Below, piece after piece: positions 1 to 9,093 of a stretch of 63,859 nucleotides of DNA. Each line of letters opens with the position of its first letter. Within the stretch, counting starts at the first letter, position 1. The stretch lies in NCBI GenBank assembly GCA_023458215.1, contig JAEXAJ010000093.1:1-63859 (forward strand), read 5' to 3'. The stretch is from Bacteroidota bacterium. GTDB lineage: Bacteria > Bacteroidota > Bacteroidia > Bacteroidales > Bacteroidaceae. The notes beneath the pieces are model-generated. The model was not told where the DNA came from and made no database searches. It saw only the letters and a program-made list of their open reading frames with translations. Both the position numbers and the translations under genes were made by a program.

Positions 1-55
1 TTCCGGTAAGAGTAAATCTCTTTTTAGCACCGGAGTTAGTCTTGATCTTTGGCAT
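1..55 (-). CDS. rpmI: 50S ribosomal protein L35 (N-terminal fragment)
   Basis: Reading leftwards from an ATG at 55 the first residues are MPKIKTNSGAKKRFTLTG, the conserved beginning of ribosomal protein L35. The gene runs off the left edge, so only 18 codons are present. It lies 66 bp downstream of infC on the same strand; infC-rpmI-rplT is the common bacterial order, so L20 is expected just outside the window. Confidence 0.93.
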   Translation of the reverse strand, partial: MPKIKTNSGAKKRFTLTG

Positions 56-88
56 CTTACTTACTTTTAAATTATTAAATTATATGGC

Positions 89-110
89 AACGCACTATAC
101 CTGTGGCGTT
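89..110 (-). promoter_or_regulatory. Small hairpin between infC and rpmI
   Basis: AACG-CAC, a 7-nt loop and GTG-G-CGTT form a 7-bp stem with one bulged base in the short infC-rpmI spacer. There is no U-run, so it is not an ordinary terminator. A translation-control or processing element for the ribosomal genes is possible, but nothing in the sequence shows it. Confidence 0.25.
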
Positions 111-121
111 ACTCATTTCTT

Positions 122-727
122 TTATTCCTTGTCCGCAGTCTGCGCTGGTTTAGAGGCATTCTCTGCTGGTTTAGCAGCAGGAGTCACCACCTTCTTCGGA
201 GCTGCAACTTTCTTTGGAGAGAGCTGGATAGTCATTCTCTTTCCTTCCAAAACAGGCATCTGATCTACCTTTGCATAGTCTTCCAAATCATTGGCAAAAC
301 GAAGCAGCAAAACCTCTCCTTGCTCTTTGAATAAGATAGAACGACCCTTGAAGAACACATAAGCCTTCACCTTGTCACCATCTTCCAAAAATCCTTTGGC
401 ATGCTTCAACTTGAAGTTATAGTCATGGTCATCTGTTTGAGGACCAAAACGGATTTCCTTCACGTTTACTTTTACCTGCTTTGCCTTTTGTTCTTTCTGA
501 CGCTTCTTTAATTGATAAAGAAATTTAGAGTAATCAATAATTCGACAAACAGGGGGTTCTGCATTTGGAGAAATCTCCACGAGATCCACTTCGTGCTCTT
601 CAGCCAGTCTCAAGGCCTGTGCAATCGGATACACTTTTGGTTCTACTTCGTCGCCCACAATACGGACTTCTTTGGCACGGATTTGTTCATTAATCCGGTG
701 TTGCCCTTTTAAGCTGTCATTTTTCAT
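122..727 (-). CDS. infC: Translation initiation factor IF-3
   Basis: The 201-residue protein has the IF-3 N-domain ([17 protein letters not shown] ... [13 protein letters not shown]), the basic linker ([11 protein letters not shown]) and the C-domain ([29 protein letters not shown]). It binds the 30S subunit and checks start-codon pairing. A lysine/alanine/proline-rich tail of about 30 residues follows the C-domain, making it longer than the usual 180 aa. I chose the ATG at 727 (MKNDSLKGQ); a TTG at 772 in the same frame would add 15 residues that look unlike IF-3. It lies between thrS and rpmI, the usual translation gene cluster. Confidence 0.95.
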   Translation of the reverse strand: MKNDSLKGQHRINEQIRAKEVRIVGDEVEPKVYPIAQALRLAEEHEVDLVEISPNAEPPVCRIIDYSKFLYQLKKRQKEQKAKQVKVNVKEIRFGPQTDDHDYNFKLKHAKGFLEDGDKVKAYVFFKGRSILFKEQGEVLLLRFANDLEDYAKVDQMPVLEGKRMTIQLSPKKVAAPKKVVTPAAKPAENASKPAQTADKE

Positions 728-846
728 TAAATAACGTTTACTTCCAGTTTGTTTCTTGTTTATTACTACCAAATTTTTGTTTCATTTAAGTAAAAGCGAA
801 CTTTAGAACATTAATATATGCTATGCTTTTACAATTGGGCGCAAAG

Positions 847-2787
847 TTACCATTTATTTATCATATTCTGAACTTCTTCGTTCATTTTTTTAGCGAAATC
901 TTCAAATTTCATGGTTCCCTTGTCACCTTCTCCCTGCTTACGAACAGCGACTTCTCCATTTTCGGCTTCTTTTTCTCCAACAACCAGCATATACGGAATG
1001 CGCTTCATCTCGTTATCACGAATTTTACGTCCGATTTTCTCGTTACGCTCATCCACAATAGCACGGATATCATATTTCTTTAAATATTGTTTTACTTCAA
1101 GAGCATAATCGTTGAACTTTTCACTAATAGGCAGAATAGCTACTTGTTCCGGCATCAACCACAACGGGAATTTACCTGCAGTATGCTCAATAAGTACAGC
1201 CACAAAACGTTCCATAGAACCGAACGGTGCACGGTGAATCATTACAGGACGATGTTTCTGATTATCAGCACCAGTATATTCCAACTGGAAGCGTTCCGGC
1301 AAGTTATAGTCAACCTGAATAGTTCCCAATTGCCAACGGCGACCGATAGCATCTTTCACCATGAAGTCGAGTTTAGGACCATAGAATGCGGCTTCACCAT
1401 ATTCAATCTTAGCTTTCAATCCTTTTTCTTCACAAGCTTCGATGATAGATTGTTCGGCTCTTTCCCAATTCTCATCACTACCGATGTACTTTTCACGATT
1501 CACTTTGTCGCGCAATGAAATTTGTGCTTCGAAGTTCGTGAACTCCATAGACTGGAAAACGATTGAGATGATATCCATTACACGAAGGAATTCATCCTTT
1601 ACCTGATCGGGACGGCAGAAGATATGGGCATCATCCTGCGTAAAACTGCGCACACGAGTCAATCCATGCAATTCGCCGCTCTGTTCATAACGACATACCG
1701 TACCAAACTCAGCCAAACGCAATGGAAGTTCCTTATAAGAGCGCGGCGAGTTCTTGTAAATCATACAATGGTGCGGGCAGTTCATTGGTTTCAAGAAGTA
1801 CTCCTCTCCTTCTTCCGGTGTCTGAATAGGCTGGAATGCATCTTTGCCATACTTGGCATAGTGTCCGGAGGTGATATATAGTAACTTATTGCCAATCGGC
1901 GGAGTAATAACTTCCTGATAGTCGTAGCGTGCCTGGATACGGCGCAAGAAATCTTGCAGGCGAAGACGCAACGCAGCACCTTTGGGCAACCACATCGGCA
2001 GTCCTTTACCTACGGTATCAGAAAACATGAACAAGTCCATTTCTTTACCAATCTTGCGATGGTCACGTTTTTTAGCTTCTTCTAGAAGAACCAGATATTC
2101 ATCCAGCATTTTCTTTTTCGGGAAGGTAATACCGTAGATGCGAGTCATCATCTTACGATCTTCATGACCGCGCCAATAAGCACCGGCCACAGAAGTCAGT
2201 TTGATAGCTTTGATAGGCGCAGTAGTCATTAAGTGAGGGCCACGGCACAAATCAGTAAACGCACCTTGTGTATAGGTAGTGATACGGCCATCTTCCAATT
2301 CGGAGATCAACTCACACTTATACGTTTCGCCACGTTCACCAAACATCTTTAAAGCATCGGCTTTTGCAATATCCTGTCTAACAATAGCTTCTTTTTTAGC
2401 AACTAATTCAGCCATCTTCTTCTCGATGATTGGCAGATCAGCCTCTCTAATAGGTGTTTCTCCCGGATCTACATCATAATAGAAACCGTTTTCAATGGCA
2501 GGGCCAATACCAAACTGAATGCCCGGATAAAGCTCTTGCAAAGCTTCGGCAAGTAAGTGTGCACTAGAATGCCAAAAAGCATGTTTGCCTTGCTCATCTT
2601 CCCATTTATAGAGAACAACTTCAGCGTCTTCTTTAATAGGACGCCCCAAATCATAAATTTCTCCGTTCACGCCACAAGCCAATACATCCTGTGCCAATCG
2701 TGAACTGATGCTTTCTGCAATTTGCAGCCCGGTTACTCCTTCGTTATATTCACGAACGGAGCCGTCTGGAAATGTTATCTTTATCAT
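847..2787 (-). CDS. thrS: Threonyl-tRNA synthetase
   Basis: 646 residues, the usual length. From the N-terminus: a TGS domain ([13 protein letters not shown]), the second editing domain with SAHLLAEAL (about residue 75) and LCRGPHL (about 182), the class II catalytic core with the zinc/active-site segment [11 protein letters not shown] and the motif 2 region [24 protein letters not shown], then the anticodon-binding domain that begins near EQVAILPIS. It charges tRNA-Thr in the cytoplasm and removes mischarged serine. The ATG at 2787 is right at the family N-terminus. It is followed 119 bp later by infC on the same strand. Confidence 0.97.
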   Translation of the reverse strand: MIKITFPDGSVREYNEGVTGLQIAESISSRLAQDVLACGVNGEIYDLGRPIKEDAEVVLYKWEDEQGKHAFWHSSAHLLAEALQELYPGIQFGIGPAIENGFYYDVDPGETPIREADLPIIEKKMAELVAKKEAIVRQDIAKADALKMFGERGETYKCELISELEDGRITTYTQGAFTDLCRGPHLMTTAPIKAIKLTSVAGAYWRGHEDRKMMTRIYGITFPKKKMLDEYLVLLEEAKKRDHRKIGKEMDLFMFSDTVGKGLPMWLPKGAALRLRLQDFLRRIQARYDYQEVITPPIGNKLLYITSGHYAKYGKDAFQPIQTPEEGEEYFLKPMNCPHHCMIYKNSPRSYKELPLRLAEFGTVCRYEQSGELHGLTRVRSFTQDDAHIFCRPDQVKDEFLRVMDIISIVFQSMEFTNFEAQISLRDKVNREKYIGSDENWERAEQSIIEACEEKGLKAKIEYGEAAFYGPKLDFMVKDAIGRRWQLGTIQVDYNLPERFQLEYTGADNQKHRPVMIHRAPFGSMERFVAVLIEHTAGKFPLWLMPEQVAILPISEKFNDYALEVKQYLKKYDIRAIVDERNEKIGRKIRDNEMKRIPYMLVVGEKEAENGEVAVRKQGEGDKGTMKFEDFAKKMNEEVQNMINKW

Positions 2788-2817
2788 AATGTTATTTATA
2801 GTTCAAATTTCAGAACG

Positions 2818-2825
2818 CAAAAATA
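2818..2825 (-). promoter_or_regulatory. Candidate -7 box upstream of thrS
   Basis: On the minus strand TATTTTTG, a match to the Bacteroides TAnnTTTG -7 consensus, lies 30 bp upstream of the thrS start. The -33 region has only a weak TTAG, so this is a moderate promoter candidate for thrS-infC-rpmI. Confidence 0.35.
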
Positions 2826-2865
2826 ACTAATTCTTTTTGATAATCTAATTTTTAGCAAAAAAATG

Positions 2866-4911
2866 TTATTCTCGCACATCTGTAAATCTCTTTATAATAT
2901 TGTAGGCCGAAACGATACCTAATTCACCCGCCTTACTCAAATCAGAGATACCCTTTTTATTGTTTCCTAAGAAGATATGTGTCAATCCGCGGTTATAATA
3001 AGCTTCGGCAAGATCCGGGTTCAGCTCTATAGCCTTATCGTAATCAACTAAGGCGGCACGATAATCTTTTAACATGGATAACACATTCCCCCGATTATAG
3101 TAAGCATAAACAAAATCGGGCGCCAATTGGATGACATGATCCAAATCACTTTTCACAATTTCATAATCTACGGCAGTAACTTCCGGTTTCTTATTCTCTG
3201 TTACCGTAGTAGATGCGGTTCCATCATTGATAGTAGCTTCGGCTTTCTTATATTCCAACTGTTTGCACCGTACTAGGGCACGCATAAAGTATGCCGGAAA
3301 GAAGCTACCGTCCAATAAGATACTTTGTGTGAAGTCATCTATAGAGCTTGCGAAGTCCTGAACGAGATAGAAGTCCAATCCACGCATAAAGCGTTTTTTA
3401 GCATCCTTGTCGTCAGCAACAATATCCGAAGTATGGGCATCTACTAAAGCGAAGTGGAAACGAACTTGCTCTTCTGTTAAGGGCGCCTCCATATTGGTAA
3501 TACGCAATGGCTTCGGGAAAAGTTTCTCGTGGTTCAATCCTTCAATAAATTTATGATAATGAACCATACGTTTTACATCGCTCAATTTCTCATAATATGT
3601 CAAGGCATACATCGGTTCAAGCTTAATGGTTACGTTCCTATCCTGAACGCGTCCACGATAATCGCTCTTATAGCGTTGTTCTGCATCCGAATCATCTGCG
3701 ATCACGATCTTACGATAGTTCTCCATATTCTTATCAGACTTCTTACGGGTCTTTCCACTATCTTCACCGGAATTTTCAGAAGAGTTGTCAGCTACATCCT
3801 TATTATTAGCAGATGAAACGCCATTGCGTTTGTCAATCTGCATTTTCATGATTTTGAATTCGTCCTGCTCTGCCCCCTTACGATCACCAATCTTTTTACG
3901 AGCTTCCGCACGATGATAATAGCCTGCCATAAAGTTTGGATATGCATCTATTACTTTAGTGTAGTCACTGATTGCACCCCGGTAATCACCAGTTTGAGCG
4001 CGCAAGGTACCACGGTTAAAAGTTGCCATCATGTTATCCGGCTCTATCTTCAGCACAAAGTCGAAATCTTCTATTGCACGGTTATCATCCCCTACTTGAG
4101 CGCGCAAAAGCCCACGGTTATAATGACCGAGGAAATTGTTCGGATCAATATCCAGTGCCAAATCATAATCACTCATGGCACCTCTCAAATTGTTCTGGTG
4201 AAAACGTACCAATGCACGGTTGATATAGTTACCGGCATTTTTTGCACTTAAGTGAATAGACTGATCCAAATCAGCTTCGGCTTCTTTGTATTTTCCTTGC
4301 TGAATGCGCACAATAGCTCTGGCTCCCCAACCATCGGGATCATAACGATCCATATCGATGGCTTTATCAAAATCATTTAAAGCCTGTATCGTGTCATTTT
4401 GTTTCAAAGACACTTCACCACGCATCAGATAAGCACGGGTATATCTTGGAGCAATCGTCAAGAGCTTGCCTAAATCTTCTTTAGCAGTTTCATAATCTTC
4501 TTTCTGGATATGGCAGAGGGTCAGATTATGCCATAATACAACATTCTCCGGATCATACTTGAGAGCTGCTTTATAGTCTTCAATAGCACCATCAAACTTG
4601 TTCTGCCTAATACGCGCCAACCCACGGATTTGGTAGGCACCTACTACAAATGGATTTCTTTGGATGGCAGCATCACAATCTGCTTCTGCTCCCTGGAAAT
4701 CATCCAAATTAATTTTAGCCAGTCCACGAAAGAAGTAAGGCTCAAATAAATAGGGCTTCGCGTTAATTACTTGATTAAAATATTGAATAGAAAGTACGTA
4801 ATCCTCAAAGTACAATGCGTTCCGGGCAATAGTCATCACCCGTTCCGTATTGATTTGCGCATATAACAATGTAGGCAACAGCATTAAAGCTATTAATATC
4901 TTTTTAATCAT
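2866..4911 (-). CDS. Secreted tetratricopeptide-repeat protein
   Basis: 681 residues beginning with a Sec signal peptide (MIKKILIALMLLPTLLYAQ). Most of the chain is TPR units: about ten consecutive repeats from residue 22 to 340 with the typical AxxxxGxxxxxxGxxxxAxxDFxxAIxxxP pattern, a charged low-complexity linker with Ser, Asp and Lys (about 345-400), a less clear stretch, then three more TPRs near the C-terminus. It should be a periplasmic or outer-membrane-facing scaffold for protein-protein contacts; no enzymatic motif is seen. Close homologues are common next to thrS in Bacteroides. Its partner is unknown. Confidence 0.85.
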   Translation of the reverse strand: MIKKILIALMLLPTLLYAQINTERVMTIARNALYFEDYVLSIQYFNQVINAKPYLFEPYFFRGLAKINLDDFQGAEADCDAAIQRNPFVVGAYQIRGLARIRQNKFDGAIEDYKAALKYDPENVVLWHNLTLCHIQKEDYETAKEDLGKLLTIAPRYTRAYLMRGEVSLKQNDTIQALNDFDKAIDMDRYDPDGWGARAIVRIQQGKYKEAEADLDQSIHLSAKNAGNYINRALVRFHQNNLRGAMSDYDLALDIDPNNFLGHYNRGLLRAQVGDDNRAIEDFDFVLKIEPDNMMATFNRGTLRAQTGDYRGAISDYTKVIDAYPNFMAGYYHRAEARKKIGDRKGAEQDEFKIMKMQIDKRNGVSSANNKDVADNSSENSGEDSGKTRKKSDKNMENYRKIVIADDSDAEQRYKSDYRGRVQDRNVTIKLEPMYALTYYEKLSDVKRMVHYHKFIEGLNHEKLFPKPLRITNMEAPLTEEQVRFHFALVDAHTSDIVADDKDAKKRFMRGLDFYLVQDFASSIDDFTQSILLDGSFFPAYFMRALVRCKQLEYKKAEATINDGTASTTVTENKKPEVTAVDYEIVKSDLDHVIQLAPDFVYAYYNRGNVLSMLKDYRAALVDYDKAIELNPDLAEAYYNRGLTHIFLGNNKKGISDLSKAGELGIVSAYNIIKRFTDVRE

Positions 4912-4929
4912 CTTGTTTTATAAATGCTT

Positions 4930-4962
4930 GTAAACGAAACAAAAGTAACGTTTTTCGTTTAC
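4930..4962 (-). promoter_or_regulatory. Inverted repeat overlapping a candidate -7 box
   Basis: The arms GTAAACGAAA (4930-4939) and TTTCGTTTAC (4953-4962) are perfect 10-bp inverted repeats. On the minus strand the first bases between them read TACTTTTG (4940-4947), a TAnnTTTG match, 29 bp upstream of the TPR gene. A protein bound to this dyad would cover the -7 box. No good -33 TTTG is seen. Confidence 0.4.
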
Positions 4963-5026
4963 TTGTCAGGATTAACGGAATACTTTTTATATTTTTTGAG
5001 CCTTTTATACCTTATTATATGGTTTA

Positions 5027-5584
5027 CTATTTCTTTATAGTCTTTACTTTATAAGTACAGTGCGCTTTACCATTCAACAAGGCATTTAATTTACCTTTAA
5101 TCATCTGTTTACGTAAAGGAGATAAATGGTCTATGAACATCTTTCCATCCAAGTGATCGAATTCATGTTGCATCACACGCGCCAAATAACCTTCTACAAC
5201 TTCATCATGCTCTTCCAGGTTCTCGTCTAGATATTTCACACGTATCTTATCACCACGTTTTACAGATTCATGAATACCGGGAAGACTCAAGCAGCCCTCC
5301 TCCATGGATACTTGTTCGCCTGCTACATCAAGGATATGGGCATTAATATACGCTTTGCGGAAACCTTTATACTCAGGCAAGTCGTCCGACAAAACATCCA
5401 AATTAATGGCTACCACACGGATAGGCAAACCTATTTGTGGAGCGGCAAGCCCTACACCTTCGGCATTCTCCATGGTTTCGAACATATTATCAATCAGTTC
5501 TTTCAAATTCGGATAATCCGGAGTAATATCCTCCGCCACTTTTCTTAATACGGGCTGACCGTACACATAAATGGGTAAAATCAT
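5027..5584 (-). CDS. def: Peptide deformylase
   Basis: 185 residues with all three family motifs: GLAAPQIG (45-52), EGCLSLPG (metal-binding Cys) and QHEFDHLDG (HExxH-type zinc/iron site, with the catalytic Glu). It removes the formyl group from nascent proteins in the cytoplasm. The start at 5584 gives the expected N-terminus ([14 protein letters not shown]). ruvX lies directly upstream with 22 bp between. Confidence 0.96.
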   Translation of the reverse strand: MILPIYVYGQPVLRKVAEDITPDYPNLKELIDNMFETMENAEGVGLAAPQIGLPIRVVAINLDVLSDDLPEYKGFRKAYINAHILDVAGEQVSMEEGCLSLPGIHESVKRGDKIRVKYLDENLEEHDEVVEGYLARVMQHEFDHLDGKMFIDHLSPLRKQMIKGKLNALLNGKAHCTYKVKTIKK

Positions 5585-5606
5585 TTCTTTAATTACAAGT
5601 TACTAA

Positions 5607-6032
5607 TTACAAATTACTAAAACGTTTATTCTCTAAATAAGTTTGCAGAATAATAGTTGCACTGATTTCATCTACCAATGCTTTGTTTTGCCTATCCTTC
5701 TTTTTCAGTCCGGCTTCCAGCATTGTCCGATGAGCTAAAACAGACGTAAAGCGTTCGTCTACGTATTCTATCGGAATATCAGGCAATTTCTTCTTTAAAG
5801 AACGAACAAAAGGCTCTATGTTCTTCATGTTTTCTGAAACCTCATTATTCATTTGTTTAGGAAGACCAACCAAAATACGTTCTACCGGTTCCTTTGCTAC
5901 ATAATCAAGGATAAAGGTCAATAGTTGATGTGTAGGCACAGTTGTCAGACCATTAGCAATCATCTGTAATGTGTCGCTAACAGCTATACCCGTACGTTTA
6001 CGACCGTAATCAATAGCTACTATTCTACTCAT
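5607..6032 (-). CDS. ruvX: Putative pre-16S rRNA nuclease / Holliday junction resolvase RuvX
   Basis: 141 residues of the YqgF/RuvX family (RNase H fold). Visible are the N-terminal strand with the catalytic Asp (IVAIDYGRKRTGIAVSD), the LVGLPKQMNN segment, VDERFTSVLA with its acidic residue, and KALVDEISATIILQ near the C-terminus. The family trims pre-16S rRNA; a role in Holliday junctions has also been proposed. It is co-directional with def, 22 bp away. Confidence 0.93.
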   Translation of the reverse strand: MSRIVAIDYGRKRTGIAVSDTLQMIANGLTTVPTHQLLTFILDYVAKEPVERILVGLPKQMNNEVSENMKNIEPFVRSLKKKLPDIPIEYVDERFTSVLAHRTMLEAGLKKKDRQNKALVDEISATIILQTYLENKRFSNL

Positions 6033-6094
6033 ATTAGGCTACAAAATTACTATTAAAATTTGAATTCCTTCGTCTATTTCAAACTTATAATGCA

Positions 6095-6129
6095 GAAAAG
6101 GGTGTCTGACCAAGCCAAACACCCTTTTC
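6095..6129 (-). terminator. Terminator hairpin after the left surface operon
   Basis: GAAAAGGGTGT and ACACCCTTTTC form a perfect 11-bp stem with a 13-nt loop, just past the stop codon of the YjbH-N-like gene and before ruvX. The minus-strand stem ends in CCCTTTTC, so it probably ends the left operon; the U-run is short. Confidence 0.7.
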
Positions 6130-6145
6130 AATACTTCTCGTTTTA

Positions 6146-6901
6146 TTACTTCAAATGGATCTTGTATGTCAATCCTCCACTAAAATACTGCATCTTCTGC
6201 ATTTCAACTTGTATATGCAAATTCTTAAACAGCAGATATGTAGCACCTAATGCAAAATCTTTTGAATCATATTCTGCAATAAGCCTTAATTGCGGATGAA
6301 AAGACGGATTGTAAGTGATACCTGCCGCAAAGCCATTCAGTTTGTACTCTTTACGGTTATTATAAAGATAAGAGAGATGAACGCCTATTTCTTCTTTGCT
6401 CGTTATAGCAATATGCTTGGTAGCGGCAATATAGAAACGGCTGTAATATCCATTACCCTCAGTAGAAGCAACCTGTCCATCTCCTGAAGAAGTAAACGGA
6501 TCGGAGGTTCCAACAACAACAGCCGGCATATATTTCCAGAATTGCCCTTCTTTCAATGCCCTTAATCGCAATGAAAAATAACGGTCCTGATTTGTAAATC
6601 CGGTGTAACCATAAGGACCAAGCCCCAAAGCTTCCGCCTTGAAAAGAGTACAAGTATAAGCAACTTCCATCCAAGGGAATATGGTCACATTAAGAAAATA
6701 ATTGTAAGTATGGTAATACCATGTGGGTGGAGTCAACTCCTTATTCAAGAAATTACCGCCAATCATAACCGTCTTGTCACGTTGCATTTCAGCAGAAGGC
6801 GCATGCAACAAGCCAGTCGTACCATAAGTCAATTGAGCGGAAATAGAAACGGACAGGCAGGAAATCAAAACAAAAAAGAACAACTTAAGTTTCATCATCA
6901 C
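6146..6901 (-). CDS. YjbH N-terminal-half-like outer-membrane protein (left operon, gene C)
   Basis: 251 residues with a signal peptide (cleavage after SVSISA, mature QLTYGTTG). The N-terminal part matches the pattern I know from YjbH/GfcD exopolysaccharide-export lipoproteins: GTTGLLHAPSAEM, then FPWMEVAYTCTLF, then DRYFSLRLRALKEGQFWKYMPAVVVGTSDPF, then alternating strands ending in an aromatic/Lys terminus. A beta-barrel in the outer membrane is expected. It has only the first half of a YjbH protein; the complementary half appears to be gene A (9094-10347) of the same operon. The paralogue at 15835-16599 is very similar over its whole length. A terminator-like hairpin separates it from the OmpA gene upstream. 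The YjbH link is from memory of the motifs. Confidence 0.7.
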   Translation of the reverse strand: MMMKLKLFFFVLISCLSVSISAQLTYGTTGLLHAPSAEMQRDKTVMIGGNFLNKELTPPTWYYHTYNYFLNVTIFPWMEVAYTCTLFKAEALGLGPYGYTGFTNQDRYFSLRLRALKEGQFWKYMPAVVVGTSDPFTSSGDGQVASTEGNGYYSRFYIAATKHIAITSKEEIGVHLSYLYNNRKEYKLNGFAAGITYNPSFHPQLRLIAEYDSKDFALGATYLLFKNLHIQVEMQKMQYFSGGLTYKIHLK

Positions 6902-6958
6902 TTATAGTTTCAGTCACTATTGAAGAACAAGATTATTTTATGTAGATAGAAAATTCAC

Positions 6959-6996
6959 TAAAAAAGGCGCCTGAAATTCAGACGCCTTCTTTTTAG
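6959..6996 (-). terminator. Terminator-like hairpin between OmpA gene and gene C of the left operon
   Basis: On the minus strand AAGGCGTCTGA, ATT, TCAGGCGCCTT and TTTT form a hairpin with one mismatch followed by U residues, 25 bp after the stop of the OmpA-like gene. Gene C (6146-6901) therefore probably depends on read-through or its own promoter. The right operon has no comparable hairpin between C' and D'. Confidence 0.7.
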
Positions 6997-7021
6997 AGTC
7001 TTTTCTCCACAGAAGTGGGTA

Positions 7022-7471
7022 TTATTCGAGGATAACTACACGGTTCAAGAAGTTCTTGCCAAACATGTTAGCAGTACCACCGAATCCGATAAGTTCAAGC
7101 TGATCTTTGTCAACACCTTGCTTAATCAAAGCATCGTAAACGTTTTGAGCACGTTTTTCAGACAACTTCTGGTTCCAAGAAGCGCTACCTGTAGCCTTAT
7201 CAGCGTAACCGGCAACTTTGTACTTCTTGTCAGGATTAGCCTTCAGGATCTTAGCTGCCAACTCGATGTTAACCATACCGTAATCATCGATATTAGCTCT
7301 ACCAATCTTGAAGAAGATAGCACGAGGACCGGCAACTTCAATTTCCTTAACAACTTCCTTCACTTCAGGTTTCATGTTAGCCAAAGCATTCTTAGCGTTA
7401 GCCAAGTCAGCCTGAGCCTGTGCAAGTTCACTTCTGTACTTGTTGATTTCTGCATTGATTGCATCTTGGTC
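7022..7471 (-). repeat. Long inverted repeat, left copy (OmpA C-terminal module)
   Basis: This 450-bp stretch and 17322-17771 are inverted copies of each other, colinear without gaps and ending at the two stop codons. I count 4 amino-acid differences in 149 residues, and few silent changes. Upstream of the shared DQDAINAEI the two genes diverge sharply. Confidence 0.9.
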
Positions 7472-8155
7472 AATGTTAGATACTGCAGCAAATTTCTTAC
7501 CACCGAATGTATAAGCAACACCTACATTCACACGTGCAGTAGCTTCAGCCTTACGACAGTCGCTAGCATCACCGAAAATAGAAGGAGTAACACCTAAACG
7601 ACCTTCCAAGTTAACAGCCCATTTTGCATTGATATCATAAGACAAGCCTAAACCTACTGTTGCGCCGAAACGAGCTTTCATGCCATCTTCAGTATAAGTA
7701 GAAGATTGCTTGCCATCAGCCATAATAGTCAAATTAGTATCAACAGCTTTAGACAAATTCATAGTAGGACCACCAAATACATACAAATTAAATGCACGGT
7801 TGGGGTTGTAACCACCAAACAAGTTGATCAAGTTCAACATTGCATCCAAATTGATTTCTCCAAATTCCTTGCAATAACGGTGGTATCCATTATCTTGATC
7901 GTCCAAGCTCTGTGATACACCACTGAACTGACCGCGTACACCCCAAACTGGAGTAATGTACTTACCAACAGAAATATTGAAATTCATTGTCGGAGTATTC
8001 AAACCATCATTGATAACAGCCATACCTCCAACGCCTACTCCTACAAAAATATTATCCGAAGCTTTCTCGGTATAATATTTGGTTTTTTCTTGTGCATTCA
8101 CCGTTGCACAGGCACCAGCCAGTAACAGTGAAGCTATAATTAATTTACTTTTCAT
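7022..8155 (-). CDS. OmpA-family outer-membrane protein (left operon, gene D)
   Basis: 377 residues: signal peptide (MKSKLIIASLLLAGACATVNA), an eight-strand-type barrel (about 25-220), a coiled-coil linker rich in Ala and Gln (DAINAEINKYRSELAQAQADLANAKNAL), and an OmpA C-terminal domain (about 275-377) with the peptidoglycan-binding segment NQKLSEKRAQNVYDAL. It should tie the outer membrane to the cell wall. The last 150 codons are nearly identical to those of the paralogue at 16650-17771, while the barrels differ strongly. The gene lies third in the left operon, after A and B. Confidence 0.92.
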   Translation of the reverse strand: MKSKLIIASLLLAGACATVNAQEKTKYYTEKASDNIFVGVGVGGMAVINDGLNTPTMNFNISVGKYITPVWGVRGQFSGVSQSLDDQDNGYHRYCKEFGEINLDAMLNLINLFGGYNPNRAFNLYVFGGPTMNLSKAVDTNLTIMADGKQSSTYTEDGMKARFGATVGLGLSYDINAKWAVNLEGRLGVTPSIFGDASDCRKAEATARVNVGVAYTFGGKKFAAVSNIDQDAINAEINKYRSELAQAQADLANAKNALANMKPEVKEVVKEIEVAGPRAIFFKIGRANIDDYGMVNIELAAKILKANPDKKYKVAGYADKATGSASWNQKLSEKRAQNVYDALIKQGVDKDQLELIGFGGTANMFGKNFLNRVVILE

Positions 8156-8210
8156 TGTAGTTTCTTACTTTTTTTAGATTATACTATCAGTAATTCTTAA
8201 GAGCCGATGA

Positions 8211-9083
8211 TTAGTCAGCCAATGAGATACCACCACCTGCGTTAGGATTATCACCGTGACCATGACCATGACCAAAAGCATGTTCGTGACCAGGTATTGC
8301 CATTTGATCAGCAGCAACTGTAACAGTGTAAATTGGGTTATAATAAACAACTTCTGTTTCTTCACCTGAAACTTTTGAAGTTACCTTATACTTAAGATTA
8401 GCTGGTTGAATTGTGTAAATAGCATTATACATACACCACGCACCCACTTTCAGTGTTTTTTCATTTGCATTCTTAACATTGATTACAGCTGGAACATTAA
8501 CAATTGCTTTGGTAGTTGCGCCACCCTTAACTGCAGTATCAGTAAGATCCCATTTAGCAGGGAACTCAACAGCATAGTCAGATTTGTTTGTATTCCAAAC
8601 TTTACCTGCATGATCAAGAGTACCTTCACCAGCAATAGCGTTACCATATCTAACTTTAGGTTGACCTACATTAACTGCAGAACTTTCTTCAGGGGCAAAC
8701 TCTAAATCAGCACTCAAGAAAATAACTGGAGAAATAGATATGATCTGACCAGCAGCTACAGCAGGATAACTTACCTTAACTGATCCTGTAACGCCATTAG
8801 CTACAGCTGTAACAGTAACCTCACCAGCGTCCAAAGACTTATCAGTCTTTTTTGATACGATTTCCAGTCCTTCTACACCTGTACCTGTGATAGTTATTTG
8901 AGCTGTTACACTGGAACCCGTTTCTGCATCAATTACATTCGGAGTGAAAACAACCTTTGCAGGATTCGGTTCGAAATTCACATTAAAGTCTTCTTTTTCA
9001 CAAGAAGTAAAGGTTGTAGCCAAAGCTACTGCGGCAAGTGCAAAAGTAGCACTTATACCATTAAAGAATTTAATCTTTTTCAT
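8211..9083 (-). CDS. Surface lipoprotein with His/Gly-rich tail (left operon, gene B)
   Basis: 290 residues. A lipoprotein signal peptide ends in TTFTSC, Cys27 being the expected lipidation site, followed by EKEDFNVNFEPNPAKVVFTP. The middle looks like Ig-like beta-sandwich repeats (VTAQITITGTGVEGLEI ... GEVTVTAVANGVTGSVKVSYP). The C-terminus has a histidine string (HEHAFGHGHGHGDNPNAGGG) that recurs in shortened form in the otherwise much larger right-operon protein. It may belong to the uncharacterised Bacteroides family DUF3869; this is a recollection only. Function unknown; the tail could bind metal ions. It starts 10 bp after gene A. Confidence 0.75.
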   Translation of the reverse strand: MKKIKFFNGISATFALAAVALATTFTSCEKEDFNVNFEPNPAKVVFTPNVIDAETGSSVTAQITITGTGVEGLEIVSKKTDKSLDAGEVTVTAVANGVTGSVKVSYPAVAAGQIISISPVIFLSADLEFAPEESSAVNVGQPKVRYGNAIAGEGTLDHAGKVWNTNKSDYAVEFPAKWDLTDTAVKGGATTKAIVNVPAVINVKNANEKTLKVGAWCMYNAIYTIQPANLKYKVTSKVSGEETEVVYYNPIYTVTVAADQMAIPGHEHAFGHGHGHGDNPNAGGGISLAD

Positions 9084-9093
9084 CTCAATAAAA

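Noticed and set aside
8174..8365. Short minus-strand frame overlapping the end of gene B
   Set aside because: It is an out-of-frame shadow of the His-rich tail region with no start context.
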